The position numbers and the translations under genes are program-made. The notes beneath the pieces are model-generated. The model ran no database searches. It worked only from the letters and a program-made list of their open reading frames with translations, and was not told the origin of the DNA. Positions 20,550 through 29,141 of a stretch of 29,633 bases of DNA are shown here, piece after piece (position 1 is the first letter of the stretch; each line of letters begins with the position of its first letter). Source of the DNA: an uncultured Bacilli bacterium (GTDB taxonomy: Bacteria; Bacillota_I; Bacilli_A; RF39; UBA660); assembly GCA_944332105.1 (NCBI GenBank), contig CALVJI010000003.1, positions 1 to 29,633 on the forward strand, written 5' to 3'.

Positions 20550-21969
20550 AGTATTGTTTGCCAATATAAATGCGTGACGTTGCTTCTTTTCCACAGACAA
20601 TACATTTACCTGTAGTTTTTTCATCTTCAATAATACACCGGCTCTTATACCCTGTCTCATCCTTAATTTTTTCTTCACATGCAACATCTCCGCACCAGTT
20701 AATTTTAAAGAAACCTGTTTTTTCTTTCATCTGTTTTTTCATTTCTTCATAATCAGTTCCTTCAAAAATCATTTCATCCCGACGTTTCAAAGCTCGATCA
20801 TACATATCTTGTTGAATTTTTTCTAATAAATGTAGGATTTCATCCGATGCATCTGCTACTTTGACACTTTCTTTTTCCAAAGTATCCCTTCGAACAAGAG
20901 TAACCTCGTCTTTTTCTAAATCTCTTTTTCCTACTTCTACTCGAATAGGTATTCCTTTTACTTCTGCTTCAGCAAATTTAAATCCTGGTGATTTATCGCT
21001 TTGGTCAATTTTATAGGAAATATCACTTGGTAAATTTTCCGTAATTTGTGAGATAACTTTAAGAACTTCTTCATCTTGTGAAATCGGAATAAAAACAACT
21101 TTAATTGGAGCAATTTTAGGCGGTAAAACTAACCCGTGATTATCACCATGTGTCATAATAATCCCACCGATCATTCGTGTAGACACGCCCCAGCTCGTTT
21201 GATAAGGTACTTTTAAAGTATTATCTTCATCTAAAAAACGAATTCCAAATGCTTCAGCAAAATGCTTGCCAAAATAATGACTTGTACCATTTTGTAAAGC
21301 TACACCATCATACATCATTGCTTCTAATGTATAGGTCTCTTCTGCTCCTGCAAATTTCTCTTTTTCGGTCTTACGCCCTACTAAAACAGGTAAAGCAAGC
21401 ACATTACGTTGAAAATTCTCATAAATTTTAAGCATTCGTAAGGTTTCTTCTCGTGCTTCTTCACTTGTCCTATGCATGGTATGCCCTTCTTGCCATAAAA
21501 TCTCACGACTACGCAAGAAAGGACGTGTAGTTTTCTCCCACCGAACAATCGTGCACCATTGATTATACAATTTAGGCAAATCACGATACGACTTGATAAT
21601 ATTTTTATAATGTTCACAAAACAAAACTTCACTAGTTGGTCGAACGCACATTCTTTCCTCTAGTTTATCATTTCCACCATGAGTAACCCAAGCCACTTCA
21701 GGAGCAAACCCTTTGACATGTTCTTTTTCAACATTTAGCAAAGACTCCGGAATAAACATCGGCATTTGCACATTTTCATGTCCCGTTTTTTTAAATTCGG
21801 CATCCAAAATTCTTTGAATATTTTCCCAAATAGCATAGCCATAAGGACGGATAATCATACTGCCCTTTACAGAGGAATACGCGACTAAATCAGCCTCCCG
21901 TACAACATCCGTATACCATTTTGCAAAATCGACATCCCGATCCGTTATTTTACTCACTAACTTCGTCAT
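20548..21969 (-). CDS. proS: Prolyl-tRNA synthetase, archaeal/eukaryotic-type short form
   Basis: 473 aa. It lacks the editing insertion of the long bacterial enzyme and has the ProS type-3 layout. N-terminal DFAKWYTDVVREADL, KGSMIIRPYGYAIWE (class II motif 1 region), RPTSEVLF, motif 2 RSREILWQEGHTMH, motif 3 GVSTRMIGGIIMTHGD, then an anticodon-binding domain (KVVFIPISQ). The C-terminal zinc domain has cysteines at about 426, 431, 456 and 459. It charges tRNA-Pro. Last gene of the nusB - kinase-like - xseA - xseB - proS run; its start lies inside xseB (20-nt overlap) with only a weak ribosome site (AAGG), so it probably depends on coupled translation. Confidence 0.96.
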   Translation of the reverse strand: MTKLVSKITDRDVDFAKWYTDVVREADLVAYSSVKGSMIIRPYGYAIWENIQRILDAEFKKTGHENVQMPMFIPESLLNVEKEHVKGFAPEVAWVTHGGNDKLEERMCVRPTSEVLFCEHYKNIIKSYRDLPKLYNQWCTIVRWEKTTRPFLRSREILWQEGHTMHRTSEEAREETLRMLKIYENFQRNVLALPVLVGRKTEKEKFAGAEETYTLEAMMYDGVALQNGTSHYFGKHFAEAFGIRFLDEDNTLKVPYQTSWGVSTRMIGGIIMTHGDNHGLVLPPKIAPIKVVFIPISQDEEVLKVISQITENLPSDISYKIDQSDKSPGFKFAEAEVKGIPIRVEVGKRDLEKDEVTLVRRDTLEKESVKVADASDEILHLLEKIQQDMYDRALKRRDEMIFEGTDYEEMKKQMKEKTGFFKINWCGDVACEEKIKDETGYKSRCIIEDEKTTGKCIVCGKEATSRIYIGKQY

Positions 21970-22198
21970 GATTTTCTTGCCTTTCTGCTACTTCAAAATC
22001 CTCAAGTTCATTGTTTTCATTTACAATCTTATTAACTTGTTTTGTAGCTTTATCAAGTTTTTCCTGGCAAATTTTCACCAAATTCATTGCATCTGTATAC
22101 TTATTAATAGCTTCTTCAAGTGGAATAGAACCACTTTCTAAATCCTTAATAATACTTTCTAATTCTTGCAATGCTTTTTCAAATGTAATCTCATTCAT
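21950..22198 (-). CDS. xseB: Exodeoxyribonuclease VII small subunit
   Basis: 82 aa, typical size. FEKALQELESIIKDLESGSI followed by PLEEAINKYTDAMNLVK and EKLDKATKQV form the two-helix coiled coil of XseB. An acidic tail (ENHDEVSE) extends past the usual end and overlaps the proS start. The start overlaps the xseA stop by 4 nt. Confidence 0.95.
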   Translation of the reverse strand: MNEITFEKALQELESIIKDLESGSIPLEEAINKYTDAMNLVKICQEKLDKATKQVNKIVNENNELEDFEVAERQENHDEVSE

Positions 22199-23526
22199 GA
22201 TATAATCTCCTTTACTTCTACATTTAATTCACCTTTAGACAAGCGAATTTGTAATTGATCTTCTACTTTTATATTACTACTATTCTTTAAAATATGTCCA
22301 TCTTTTTTAACTAAAGAATATCCTTTATCTAAAATATTTAATGGATTTACTAACTTTAAAGTTTGCACAATGAAAGCCAAATCGTTTTGTTTCTTTAATA
22401 AAATCGTTTTTATATTCTTTTGCAATAACGCTTGCTCAGTTTTAACTTTATTTAATTGGGATTCATAAATAATCACAGGATTTTGCAAAATATAATGAGC
22501 TTTCAGCTGTATAAATCTTTGCTTTTTCTCCTCAAAGTAAGTAGTTACCGAACTTTGTAAGCGTTCAATTAAATTATCGAGCTTTTGAATTTTTACATCA
22601 TATAAAACCATCGGATTTTTTAAGATAAAACTATCTGCCAATTTCTTTAACTGATGTTTTTTCTCAGCTAAACGATTCAAAAATAAATTAGATACTTCCA
22701 TTTTTTTAGCAGCAAACAAGCTTTCTACTTCTGCAATCGTCGGCACGGCCATCTCGGCAGCCCCTGTTGGTGTCGGAGCCCTTTTATCCGCGACAAAATC
22801 AGCAATTGTAACATCAACTTCATGACCGACGGCACTAATGATAGGAATCTTCGATTCATAAATCGCTCGGGCAACAACTTCCTCATTAAAAGCCCACAAA
22901 TCTTCAATAGAGCCACCGCCACGTCCGACAATTAATAGATCGATATCATAGGTATTCGCTAACCGAATATTTTTAACAATATCTTCCTTCGCGCTAGCTC
23001 CTTGTACTAAAGAAGGAAACAAAATTGTCTCACATATTGGAAATCTTCTTTGAATTGTACTTAAAATATCCTTAATCGCCGCGCCTGTTGGAGCAGTAAC
23101 AATTCCAATTCGTCTGGGAAACTTTGGAAGTTCCTGTTTATGCATTGGATCAAACAATCCCTCTTGTTGTAACTTTTTCTTTAATTTTTCAAATTCAATA
23201 TATAAATTTCCCAAACCATCTTGTTCCATTTTATCAATATAGATTTGATAATTACCACCAGCTGGATAAACACTAATTCGTCCTTCTACTAAAACATTCA
23301 TCCCATCTTCGGGCACAAAATTTAATTTGGCCGCCATACTTCGAAACATTATTGCGCTAATACGTGCTTCTTCATCTTTTAAAGTCAAATACAAATGCCC
23401 AGAAGTATGACGTTTAAAATTACTAATCTCACCTTTTAAATATACTTTTTGCAAATAAGAATTGTTATCAAAAACCATCTTAATAAACTGATTAATCTGT
23501 GAGATACTTAAATATTCATGGTTCAT
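22195..23526 (-). CDS. xseA: Exodeoxyribonuclease VII large subunit
   Basis: 443 aa, complete. N-terminal OB-fold (YLKGEISNFKRHTSGHLYLT), then the catalytic domain with PRRIGIVTAPTGAAIKDIL, LLIVGRGGGSIEDLWAFNEE and PIISAVGHEVDVTIADFVAD, followed by a long coiled-coil stalk with repeated LKNPMVLYD / LQNPVIIYE-type segments. C-terminal GYSLVKKDG beta element. With XseB it degrades single-stranded DNA in both directions. Its start overlaps the preceding kinase-like gene by 4 nt. Confidence 0.96.
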   Translation of the reverse strand: MNHEYLSISQINQFIKMVFDNNSYLQKVYLKGEISNFKRHTSGHLYLTLKDEEARISAIMFRSMAAKLNFVPEDGMNVLVEGRISVYPAGGNYQIYIDKMEQDGLGNLYIEFEKLKKKLQQEGLFDPMHKQELPKFPRRIGIVTAPTGAAIKDILSTIQRRFPICETILFPSLVQGASAKEDIVKNIRLANTYDIDLLIVGRGGGSIEDLWAFNEEVVARAIYESKIPIISAVGHEVDVTIADFVADKRAPTPTGAAEMAVPTIAEVESLFAAKKMEVSNLFLNRLAEKKHQLKKLADSFILKNPMVLYDVKIQKLDNLIERLQSSVTTYFEEKKQRFIQLKAHYILQNPVIIYESQLNKVKTEQALLQKNIKTILLKKQNDLAFIVQTLKLVNPLNILDKGYSLVKKDGHILKNSSNIKVEDQLQIRLSKGELNVEVKEIIS

Positions 23527-24377
23527 CTTTCTACTCCCCTTCTTCTCTCTTTCATATTGACTAAAATAGAATAGTGAACAGTATAATCATCTAAAATTTG
23601 ATTCATATATTCTCTACAATCCAAAGAAACTTCTTTCTGAATTTTCTGAAGATAGGTTTTGATCATCATCGGCGGATATTTTTCTAATAAGGAATCCCAA
23701 TACATAACAATATCTGAAGAAACATGAGCGAGTAAATATTCTATTTTTTCATAAGTAGAAAGATTCGTGCTCATAACATCAAAATCAAGTTTTATTTTAA
23801 ATGGCTCTTGATTACCATGCAATTGGTAATTTTGAAAACTCTTATTAGAATCGAATAAAGGAGTTAAATCAATATCTCCATGCGGACTTTCTTCGATTTC
23901 CCAGCCATTACTTGTTCGATCACTTTGCATCGTTAAAATATCCAAAAGAAGTCGATGTAAAAACTGATCCATTATTCTTTTAAGATCTTCATTAGATACT
24001 TTAAAAGAAGTTCTTAAAGCTTCAGCAATTGTCCCTAAATTATTAACTTGATATTCTTTACTATAATGAGCCAAAATTTCTTCACCACGATAATAGTTGT
24101 ATCCTTCTTGATGAAAATTTTGAGTTAACTCGCCATAATAAGGTCCCGCTTTTACATATTCAGTTTGAACTGTAGGAATTCCCTCGTTATTCGCGATTAT
24201 TTCAACAAGTCTTTCTTTAAAAAAATAACTTATATCAACATCTTCTTTAAAGAAATATTGATTTCCGATCAAATAAGCATGATCTGCACTACTTAAATAG
24301 TTTGTTTTTATGATTCCGTCTAATTCGCCATCGCTAATAGTTGGCAATTGATACTCTTCTAAAATATTACGAATCAT
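23523..24377 (-). CDS. HipA-like (PI3/4-kinase fold) putative kinase
   Basis: 284 aa, not assigned to a characterised subfamily. Features of the HipA catalytic core can be seen: a possible ATP-binding lysine in QYFFKE (Lys44), a helix ERLVEIIANNEGIPTVQTEY as in the HipA 'E-x-x-x-x-x-A-x-x-x-G-I' segment, a catalytic-loop-like SDRTSN (Asp153, Asn157) and a metal-binding-like LTPLFDSNKSF (Asp176). HipA-type kinases phosphorylate translation factors in persistence modules, but no HipB-like partner is adjacent. It is coupled to both nusB and xseA by 4-nt ATGA overlaps, so it is expressed with housekeeping genes. The kinase call is motif-based and tentative. Confidence 0.55.
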   Translation of the reverse strand: MIRNILEEYQLPTISDGELDGIIKTNYLSSADHAYLIGNQYFFKEDVDISYFFKERLVEIIANNEGIPTVQTEYVKAGPYYGELTQNFHQEGYNYYRGEEILAHYSKEYQVNNLGTIAEALRTSFKVSNEDLKRIMDQFLHRLLLDILTMQSDRTSNGWEIEESPHGDIDLTPLFDSNKSFQNYQLHGNQEPFKIKLDFDVMSTNLSTYEKIEYLLAHVSSDIVMYWDSLLEKYPPMMIKTYLQKIQKEVSLDCREYMNQILDDYTVHYSILVNMKERRRGVER

Positions 24378-24772
24378 AGTTCTTCTTTCATAAATTTATC
24401 TAATACAGCATTGATCATTTTTACTAAATCTTCATCTGTATATTTTTTGGCTAACTCAATAGCTTCATTTATAACTACTACCGCCGGTGTATCCATATAT
24501 TTTAATTCATATATAGCCATTCGCAAAATAGCAACACCCGTTTTATCTAGTCGGTCAATCCGCCAATCTTTTAAATATTTATTAGCTATCGTATCTAGTT
24601 CTTCTTGTGTTGTAAGAACACCAAAAACCAAGTCTTTCACAAACTCATTATCTACTTCACAATTTTCTTTTAAGATTTCTTCGACATCATACTGCAAATG
24701 ATTTTGCTTTAAAATATCCATCTGATATAAACAAGTCATTGCAATTCTTCTTGATTCACTACGATTTTGCAT
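24374..24772 (-). CDS. nusB: Transcription antitermination factor NusB
   Basis: 132 aa from the ATG at 24772, preceded by AGGTGGTAATT; the in-frame GTG at 24781 lies in that site. All-helical NusB fold: SESRRIAMTCLYQMDIL, FVKDLVFGVLTTQEELD, WRIDRLDKTGVAILRMAIYE, VVINEAIELAKKYTDEDLVKMINAVLDK. It acts in rRNA antitermination with NusA, NusE and NusG. First gene of the overlapping operon to proS; a TACAAT box lies about 15 bp upstream. Confidence 0.95.
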   Translation of the reverse strand: MQNRSESRRIAMTCLYQMDILKQNHLQYDVEEILKENCEVDNEFVKDLVFGVLTTQEELDTIANKYLKDWRIDRLDKTGVAILRMAIYELKYMDTPAVVVINEAIELAKKYTDEDLVKMINAVLDKFMKEEL

Positions 24773-24796
24773 AATTACCACCTGCTTTATTGTATC

Positions 24797-24819
24797 AAAA
24801 AAAACTAGGTTAAGCTAGT
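24797..24819 (-). terminator. Weak terminator between the 184-aa gene and nusB
   Basis: Minus strand: ACTAG (24819-24815) pairs with CTAGT (24808-24804), followed by T8. The stem is short (5 bp). Confidence 0.45.
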
Positions 24820-24858
24820 CTTTCTTCACGAATTTACTTGGATTCGTACAATATTTCT

Positions 24859-25413
24859 CTATACTGAAAAATTTCCGTTTGATCTTTTATAAACACCTTC
24901 ACGCATCTCGGGTAATTGTAACTGAAAAAAAGAAATAGTCCAACTTAAACAAGGTGTATTCTTAATCGCAAAATAATTAGCTTCTAAAGTTTCTCGATCT
25001 TCCTTTTGAATGGCTTCATTAATCATTCGAAACCAGCTTCTTCTTTTTTTAAAAGAAAGCAACATCTCTTCTGCAGACCCTTCGGAAGGAAACAATTCCT
25101 TCTTCTGTCCAACATAACAAGAAATCGTTTGATCTTGATTTCGTTCTGCCCCCATAATTACTTCATAATTAGCCGTTTGATGCTTTTGCAAATATTCTAA
25201 AATAGCTTTTAAAATGGATAAATCTTTAATCGCTTGCTTCTTTCCTTGAATCGTAAAACTTTTCTCAAAATATTCTTTAAGATACCGTTTGCTAAAGCAA
25301 GAAGTCAGCTCTAAATAAGCACTGGCAGCCATTCGAATATTTTCCGCATAAATCATTTTAAAGACATATTCTTGAACAATTCTTTCGGCGATCTCTTCGT
25401 TCATCTCGTACAT
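24859..25413 (-). CDS. Uncharacterised helical protein downstream of mutS
   Basis: 184 aa. The ATG at 25413 follows GGGAGTGAAAAA. No membrane helix, signal peptide or recognised motif. It is mostly helical, with many aromatic and charged residues (KKRRSWFRMINEAIQKEDRE) and a beta-like stretch (TISCYVGQKKELF). It lies 15 bp after mutS, where many Firmicutes have mutL, and is probably cotranscribed with mutS. No sequence evidence ties it to mismatch repair. Confidence 0.65.
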   Translation of the reverse strand: MYEMNEEIAERIVQEYVFKMIYAENIRMAASAYLELTSCFSKRYLKEYFEKSFTIQGKKQAIKDLSILKAILEYLQKHQTANYEVIMGAERNQDQTISCYVGQKKELFPSEGSAEEMLLSFKKRRSWFRMINEAIQKEDRETLEANYFAIKNTPCLSWTISFFQLQLPEMREGVYKRSNGNFSV

Positions 25414-25428
25414 TTTTTCACTCCCTTA

Positions 25429-27972
25429 CTATTTATTATGTTCGATTTCTGTTTTTAATTCATAAAGCGTATTTAAAGCCTCAATAGGTGTCATTCTAAG
25501 TAAATCTAAGCTTTTTAATTTCGCTTCAATCGGATTTTCTTTTTCATCTTGAAAATTCATTACCAACTGAATTTGTTCTTCCTTTTTCTCTTTTTTACTA
25601 CCTTTTTCATACATTGCTAAAATATTTAGAGCGTCATTAATCACTTCTTCAGGTAGTCCAGCAAGCTTCGCGACATGAATACCATAACTTTTATCAACCG
25701 CGCCATTTTTAATTTTGTGTAAAAAAGTAATTTTCCCATCACTTTCAATCGCACTAACATGAACATTTTTAATGGTTGGAATACTATTTTCTAATACGGT
25801 TAACTCATGATAATGTGTTGAAAATAAAGTTTTACATTGAATTTTAGTACTGACGTATTTTAAGATGCTTTCTGCTAGGCTCATTCCATCATAAGTCGCG
25901 GTTCCCCTTCCTAACTCATCAAATAAAATTAAACTATCTTCAGTTGCATTACAAATCGCGTTTTTTGCCTCTTTCATCTCTACCATAAAAGTAGATTCAC
26001 CACTCACTAAATCGTCACTCGCCCCAATTCGTGTAAAAATCTTATCAATAATAGGTAAATTAGCTTTCGTTGCTGGTACAAAAGATCCCATCTGTGCCAT
26101 AATAAGAATAATGGCTAACTGCCTCATATAAGTAGATTTACCACTCATATTAGGCCCAGTAATCAAAAGAGTATTGACATTACGATCCATCACACAATCA
26201 TTGGCCACATATTCCATATTACTAACTTTTTCAATCACCGGATGACGACCATTTTTAATCTCAATAATATGTTCATGATTAATCACCGGTCTTACTAAAT
26301 GATACTCTTCAGCACATACAGCTAAAGCAGTAATCGCATCTAAAGAAGCAATAAGATTCGCTGTATCTTTTAAAGCTAAAATATCTTTTTTTATCGTTTC
26401 TTTAATTTCATTAAACATCGTATATTCAAGTTCGATAATTTTTTCTTCTGCATTTAAAATTAAAGCTTCTTTCTCTTTTAACTCAGGACTTATATATCGC
26501 TCCGCATTCGTTAAAGTTTGCCGTCTTTCCCAGTGAAAATCTTCAGATACATTAGCAATTTGACCCTTTGTAATTTCAATATAATAACCAAATACTTTAT
26601 TATAACCAACTTTTAAATTTTTAATGCCCGTTTCTTCTTTTAATTTAGCTTCAAAATTCGCGATAAACTCCTTACCACCACTACGAATACTTTTTAACTC
26701 ATCTAACTCTGCACTATACCCTTCCTTAATCAAATACCCTTCTTTAATAGTTACCGGCGGATTTTCATAAATAGCTTTTTCTAGCAATTCATAAATATCT
26801 TGATGCGTCTGAAGAGACATATCAAATCCTAAATTTCGCACGATTTCTAAAATAGTCGGCAACACTTTCAAACTGTTCTTTAACTGTAACAAATCTCTAG
26901 CATTTAAAGAACCACAAGTAATTTTTCCACAAAGTCTTTCCAAATCATAAATTTCATACAAGTTTTCCCGTAACTGCTCTTTTAAAATAAATTCGTTATT
27001 TAATTTTTCGATTTTGTTATATCGATCTATGATCATTTCTTCGTTTTTCAAAGGGTTCATTAACCAATTTTTAAGTTTTCGAGAGCCCATACTCGTTTTT
27101 GTTTTATCTAGTAACCATAACAAAGAAAAAGTTCGTTCTTTTAATCGTAAAGTTTCAATCAATTCCAAATTACGAACCGTATGAATATCCATCTCTAAAT
27201 AATCATCTTGATAAATAATCTGTGCTTCTTCAACGTGACTTAAGTCTTTTAATTCTTTAACAACTAAATAATAAAATAAAACTTGAATAGCGCGTATATA
27301 ATGTTCATCTTCTAAATGACTATAAACACTTTGATATTGATCTTTTAATAAGCCATCCACGATAGAAACTTCAATATTATAAGTACCTTTTAAAGTAGAA
27401 ATAAGTTCTAAATCCTCATTATTTTGTAAAACAACTTCCAAGATTCCTAGATTAAGTAGAGTACTAATTAATTTATCTTTTTGATGAGGCACATTAGAAA
27501 CAAAAAGAGAACCAGTAGAAATGTCGGCATAACAAATTGTATACATATAAGTAAAATCTAGAATCGCTGCAATAAAATGATTGTCATGTTCATTTAAAAG
27601 TTCTAAATCAACAACAGTTCCTTTACTAATAACTTGCACGACTCCTCTTTTAACCATTCCTTTAGTATCTTTAGGATCTTCTAATTGCTCACAAATCGCG
27701 ACTTTATATCCTTTATTTACTAATTTTTCAATGTAAGGCTTTACCGAATGAAAAGGAACTCCACACATCGGAATTCGTTCTTCTAAACCAGCATTTTTTC
27801 CCGTTAAAGTTAGTTCTAATTCGCGCGAAGCGAGTAGTCCATCTTCAAAAAACAACTCGTAAAAATCCCCAATCCGATAAAACAATAACTCATCTTCATA
27901 TTCTTTTTTAATATCTAAATATTGTTTCATCATTGGACTTAAATCATCATAATTCACTTCACTACGTTTCAC
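25429..27972 (-). CDS. mutS: DNA mismatch repair protein MutS
   Basis: 847 aa from the GTG at 27972 (MKRSEVNYDDLSPMMKQYL), preceded by AGGTGG; frames further upstream cross the promoter. Mismatch-reading F-Y-E motif in YRIGDFYELF, connector and lever domains, then the ABC ATPase with Walker A GPNMSGKST (about residue 606), signature-like SGESTFMVEM, Walker B LILFDELGRGTATYDG, and FSTHYHEL. C-terminal helix-turn-helix tail. No MutL gene follows in the window. Confidence 0.97.
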   Translation of the reverse strand: MKRSEVNYDDLSPMMKQYLDIKKEYEDELLFYRIGDFYELFFEDGLLASRELELTLTGKNAGLEERIPMCGVPFHSVKPYIEKLVNKGYKVAICEQLEDPKDTKGMVKRGVVQVISKGTVVDLELLNEHDNHFIAAILDFTYMYTICYADISTGSLFVSNVPHQKDKLISTLLNLGILEVVLQNNEDLELISTLKGTYNIEVSIVDGLLKDQYQSVYSHLEDEHYIRAIQVLFYYLVVKELKDLSHVEEAQIIYQDDYLEMDIHTVRNLELIETLRLKERTFSLLWLLDKTKTSMGSRKLKNWLMNPLKNEEMIIDRYNKIEKLNNEFILKEQLRENLYEIYDLERLCGKITCGSLNARDLLQLKNSLKVLPTILEIVRNLGFDMSLQTHQDIYELLEKAIYENPPVTIKEGYLIKEGYSAELDELKSIRSGGKEFIANFEAKLKEETGIKNLKVGYNKVFGYYIEITKGQIANVSEDFHWERRQTLTNAERYISPELKEKEALILNAEEKIIELEYTMFNEIKETIKKDILALKDTANLIASLDAITALAVCAEEYHLVRPVINHEHIIEIKNGRHPVIEKVSNMEYVANDCVMDRNVNTLLITGPNMSGKSTYMRQLAIILIMAQMGSFVPATKANLPIIDKIFTRIGASDDLVSGESTFMVEMKEAKNAICNATEDSLILFDELGRGTATYDGMSLAESILKYVSTKIQCKTLFSTHYHELTVLENSIPTIKNVHVSAIESDGKITFLHKIKNGAVDKSYGIHVAKLAGLPEEVINDALNILAMYEKGSKKEKKEEQIQLVMNFQDEKENPIEAKLKSLDLLRMTPIEALNTLYELKTEIEHNK

Positions 27973-27991
27973 TTCTACCACCTGTAAAAAA

Positions 27992-28020
27992 ATTATAACA
28001 CAAACGCCCAAAAAAGCCAA
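27992..28020 (-). promoter_or_regulatory. Sigma-A promoter of mutS
   Basis: Minus strand: TTGGCT (28020-28015), 17-bp spacer, TATAAT (27997-27992). It begins immediately after the stop of the preceding gene and supports the GTG start at 27972. Confidence 0.7.
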
Positions 28021-28632
28021 TTAAATTACTTCATCGGTAATTAAATAGGCCGTTTTATACTCTTCTTTAGTCTTAGCAAAATGATGAATTCCATAAATAA
28101 ATGTTTCCATATGTAAAGATTCAAAAAAGAAAAGCAATTTAGAAGAAACAACACTTTCTAATAAACAAATAAAATCATATTCTTGATAATCTTCTTCACT
28201 ATTTAAAACATAGTTTAAAACCCCCAATTTTTCATGTTGTTTTCCGTTAATAAAACGCGAGATCACCTTATTAGAAAAACTCATCACATAAATATTTTTA
28301 GTCGGATAACGATGAATAAGTTCTTGAAATTTCAAAACATCTATATCACTTTCTTTAACTTCTAACAAAAAAATTTTATCTGATTTAAGCTGTAAAACTT
28401 GTTCTAAACTAGGTAATTGATATTTTTCTTGTAATTCTTTAAAAGGCGTTAAACGAATGATATCTGGACCCACTAACGGATTATGGACAATTACAAAAAC
28501 ACCATCTTTACTCGTTCGAACATCACATTCAAAACCAGCGTATTCATTACTTTCTAAAGCTTTTCTAAAAGCTTCTAAACTATTTTCTTTGGCATCTTTT
28601 TTAAGTCCTCGATGCGCGATTAATCTTGTCAT
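28021..28632 (-). CDS. Glycerophosphodiester phosphodiesterase (GDPD) family protein
   Basis: 203 aa, at the short end for the family. Conserved metal and catalytic residues: His7-Arg8-Gly9 (LIAHRGL), Glu16 in KENSLEAF, Glu35 and Asp37 (FECDVRTSKDG), His50 (VIVHNP), and the later acidic FLLEVKE. These enzymes split glycerophosphodiesters into glycerol 3-phosphate and an alcohol. The predicted protein is cytoplasmic. No Shine-Dalgarno sequence precedes the ATG at 28632, and a -10-like element abuts it, so the mRNA may be leaderless. Confidence 0.87.
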   Translation of the reverse strand: MTRLIAHRGLKKDAKENSLEAFRKALESNEYAGFECDVRTSKDGVFVIVHNPLVGPDIIRLTPFKELQEKYQLPSLEQVLQLKSDKIFLLEVKESDIDVLKFQELIHRYPTKNIYVMSFSNKVISRFINGKQHEKLGVLNYVLNSEEDYQEYDFICLLESVVSSKLLFFFESLHMETFIYGIHHFAKTKEEYKTAYLITDEVI

Positions 28633-28640
28633 AGTATAAA

Positions 28641-28669
28641 AGTATGATTAAAAAAAAGAAAAAGACCAA
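28641..28669 (-). promoter_or_regulatory. Possible promoter for a leaderless GDPD transcript
   Basis: Minus strand: TTGGTC inside the 3' terminator arm, 17-bp spacer (T-rich), CATACT, then 8 nt to the ATG at 28632. A TATACT lies directly against the ATG as an alternative. Neither leaves room for a ribosome site. Confidence 0.4.
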
Positions 28670-28687
28670 ATAGAATCACTATTTGGT
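28650..28687 (-). terminator. Rho-independent terminator after the frameshifted small gene
   Basis: Minus strand: ACCAAATAG (28687-28679) pairs with CTATTTGGT (28673-28665), a perfect 9-bp stem with a 5-nt loop and a long T-rich tail. The TAG of the stem is the stop codon of the pseudogene. Confidence 0.85.
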
Positions 28688-28930
28688 ACAAACGCTATAA
28701 AATAATTCTTCTTGCGAAGGAGTAAGTAAAAAAATATCATGAATACACCATTACCATCAAGACTATTACATGAAGCTAATAAAAAATCAGTATTAGCAAA
28801 TGCTGTTTCATTTTGAACATACCGGTAATATAGTGAACCTCCATCATTTGCTGCATCTACAAATTCTAAATGTTTTAAAACGCTTACTTAATTTCTTCCA
28901 TTCTTCAAAATCTTCTCTTAAATCTTTCAT
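28679..28930 (-). pseudogene. Frameshifted small gene (about 83 codons) of unknown family
   Basis: Minus strand. From the ATG at 28930 the frame reads MKDLREDFEEWKKLSKRF and soon meets a stop. The coding sense continues in a second frame (HLEFVDAANDGGSLYYRYV, then TAFANTDFLLASCNSLDGNG) and returns to the first frame for DIFLLTPSQEELFYSVCTK and a TAG inside the terminator. The two shifts compensate and lie in A/T runs. The ATG overlaps the stop of the upstream ORF (ATGA), so the two were once translationally coupled. Recent decay or assembly indels would both explain this. Confidence 0.6.
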
Positions 28931-29105
28931 TCATTTTCGAATTTATAATATTTATCGATCATATTACACTGTTTATCTACCTTTTTTTCTAATTCTTCTA
29001 ATCTATGTAACATAACATTCTTGGCTTCATTACTTTTTTAGAATTATGATATCCCGAAAATATAGTCGCGATTATACTTGGAATCGCTACGCATAATCCA
29101 CTTAT
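28927..29105 (-). pseudogene. Frameshifted small membrane protein, XhlA-like layout
   Basis: Minus strand, after a good ribosome site (AAGGTGAT), but the codon at the expected start is ATA. A hydrophobic helix (SGLCVAIPSIIATIFSGY) is followed in the next frame by a coiled segment, VMLHRLEELEKKVDKQ, then CNMIDKYYKFENE. Adding one A in the A6 run about 31 codons before the stop restores a 59-aa protein. A membrane helix plus 'L-x-R-L-E-x-L-E-K-K-V-D-K' tail is the plan of small phage hemolysin XhlA/holin-like proteins; this is a motif-level comparison only. Confidence 0.55.
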
Positions 29106-29141
29106 AAATAATCACCTTCCTTATTTTATAAGAAAAAAACA

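Noticed and set aside
20442..20687. 81-aa minus-strand ORF overlapping the end of proS
   Set aside because: It lies almost wholly inside proS in another frame and runs through the proS terminator.
28800..29015. 71-aa plus-strand ORF in the gap right of the GDPD gene
   Set aside because: It is antisense to the frameshifted minus-strand genes and has no ribosome site; composition is that of a shadow.
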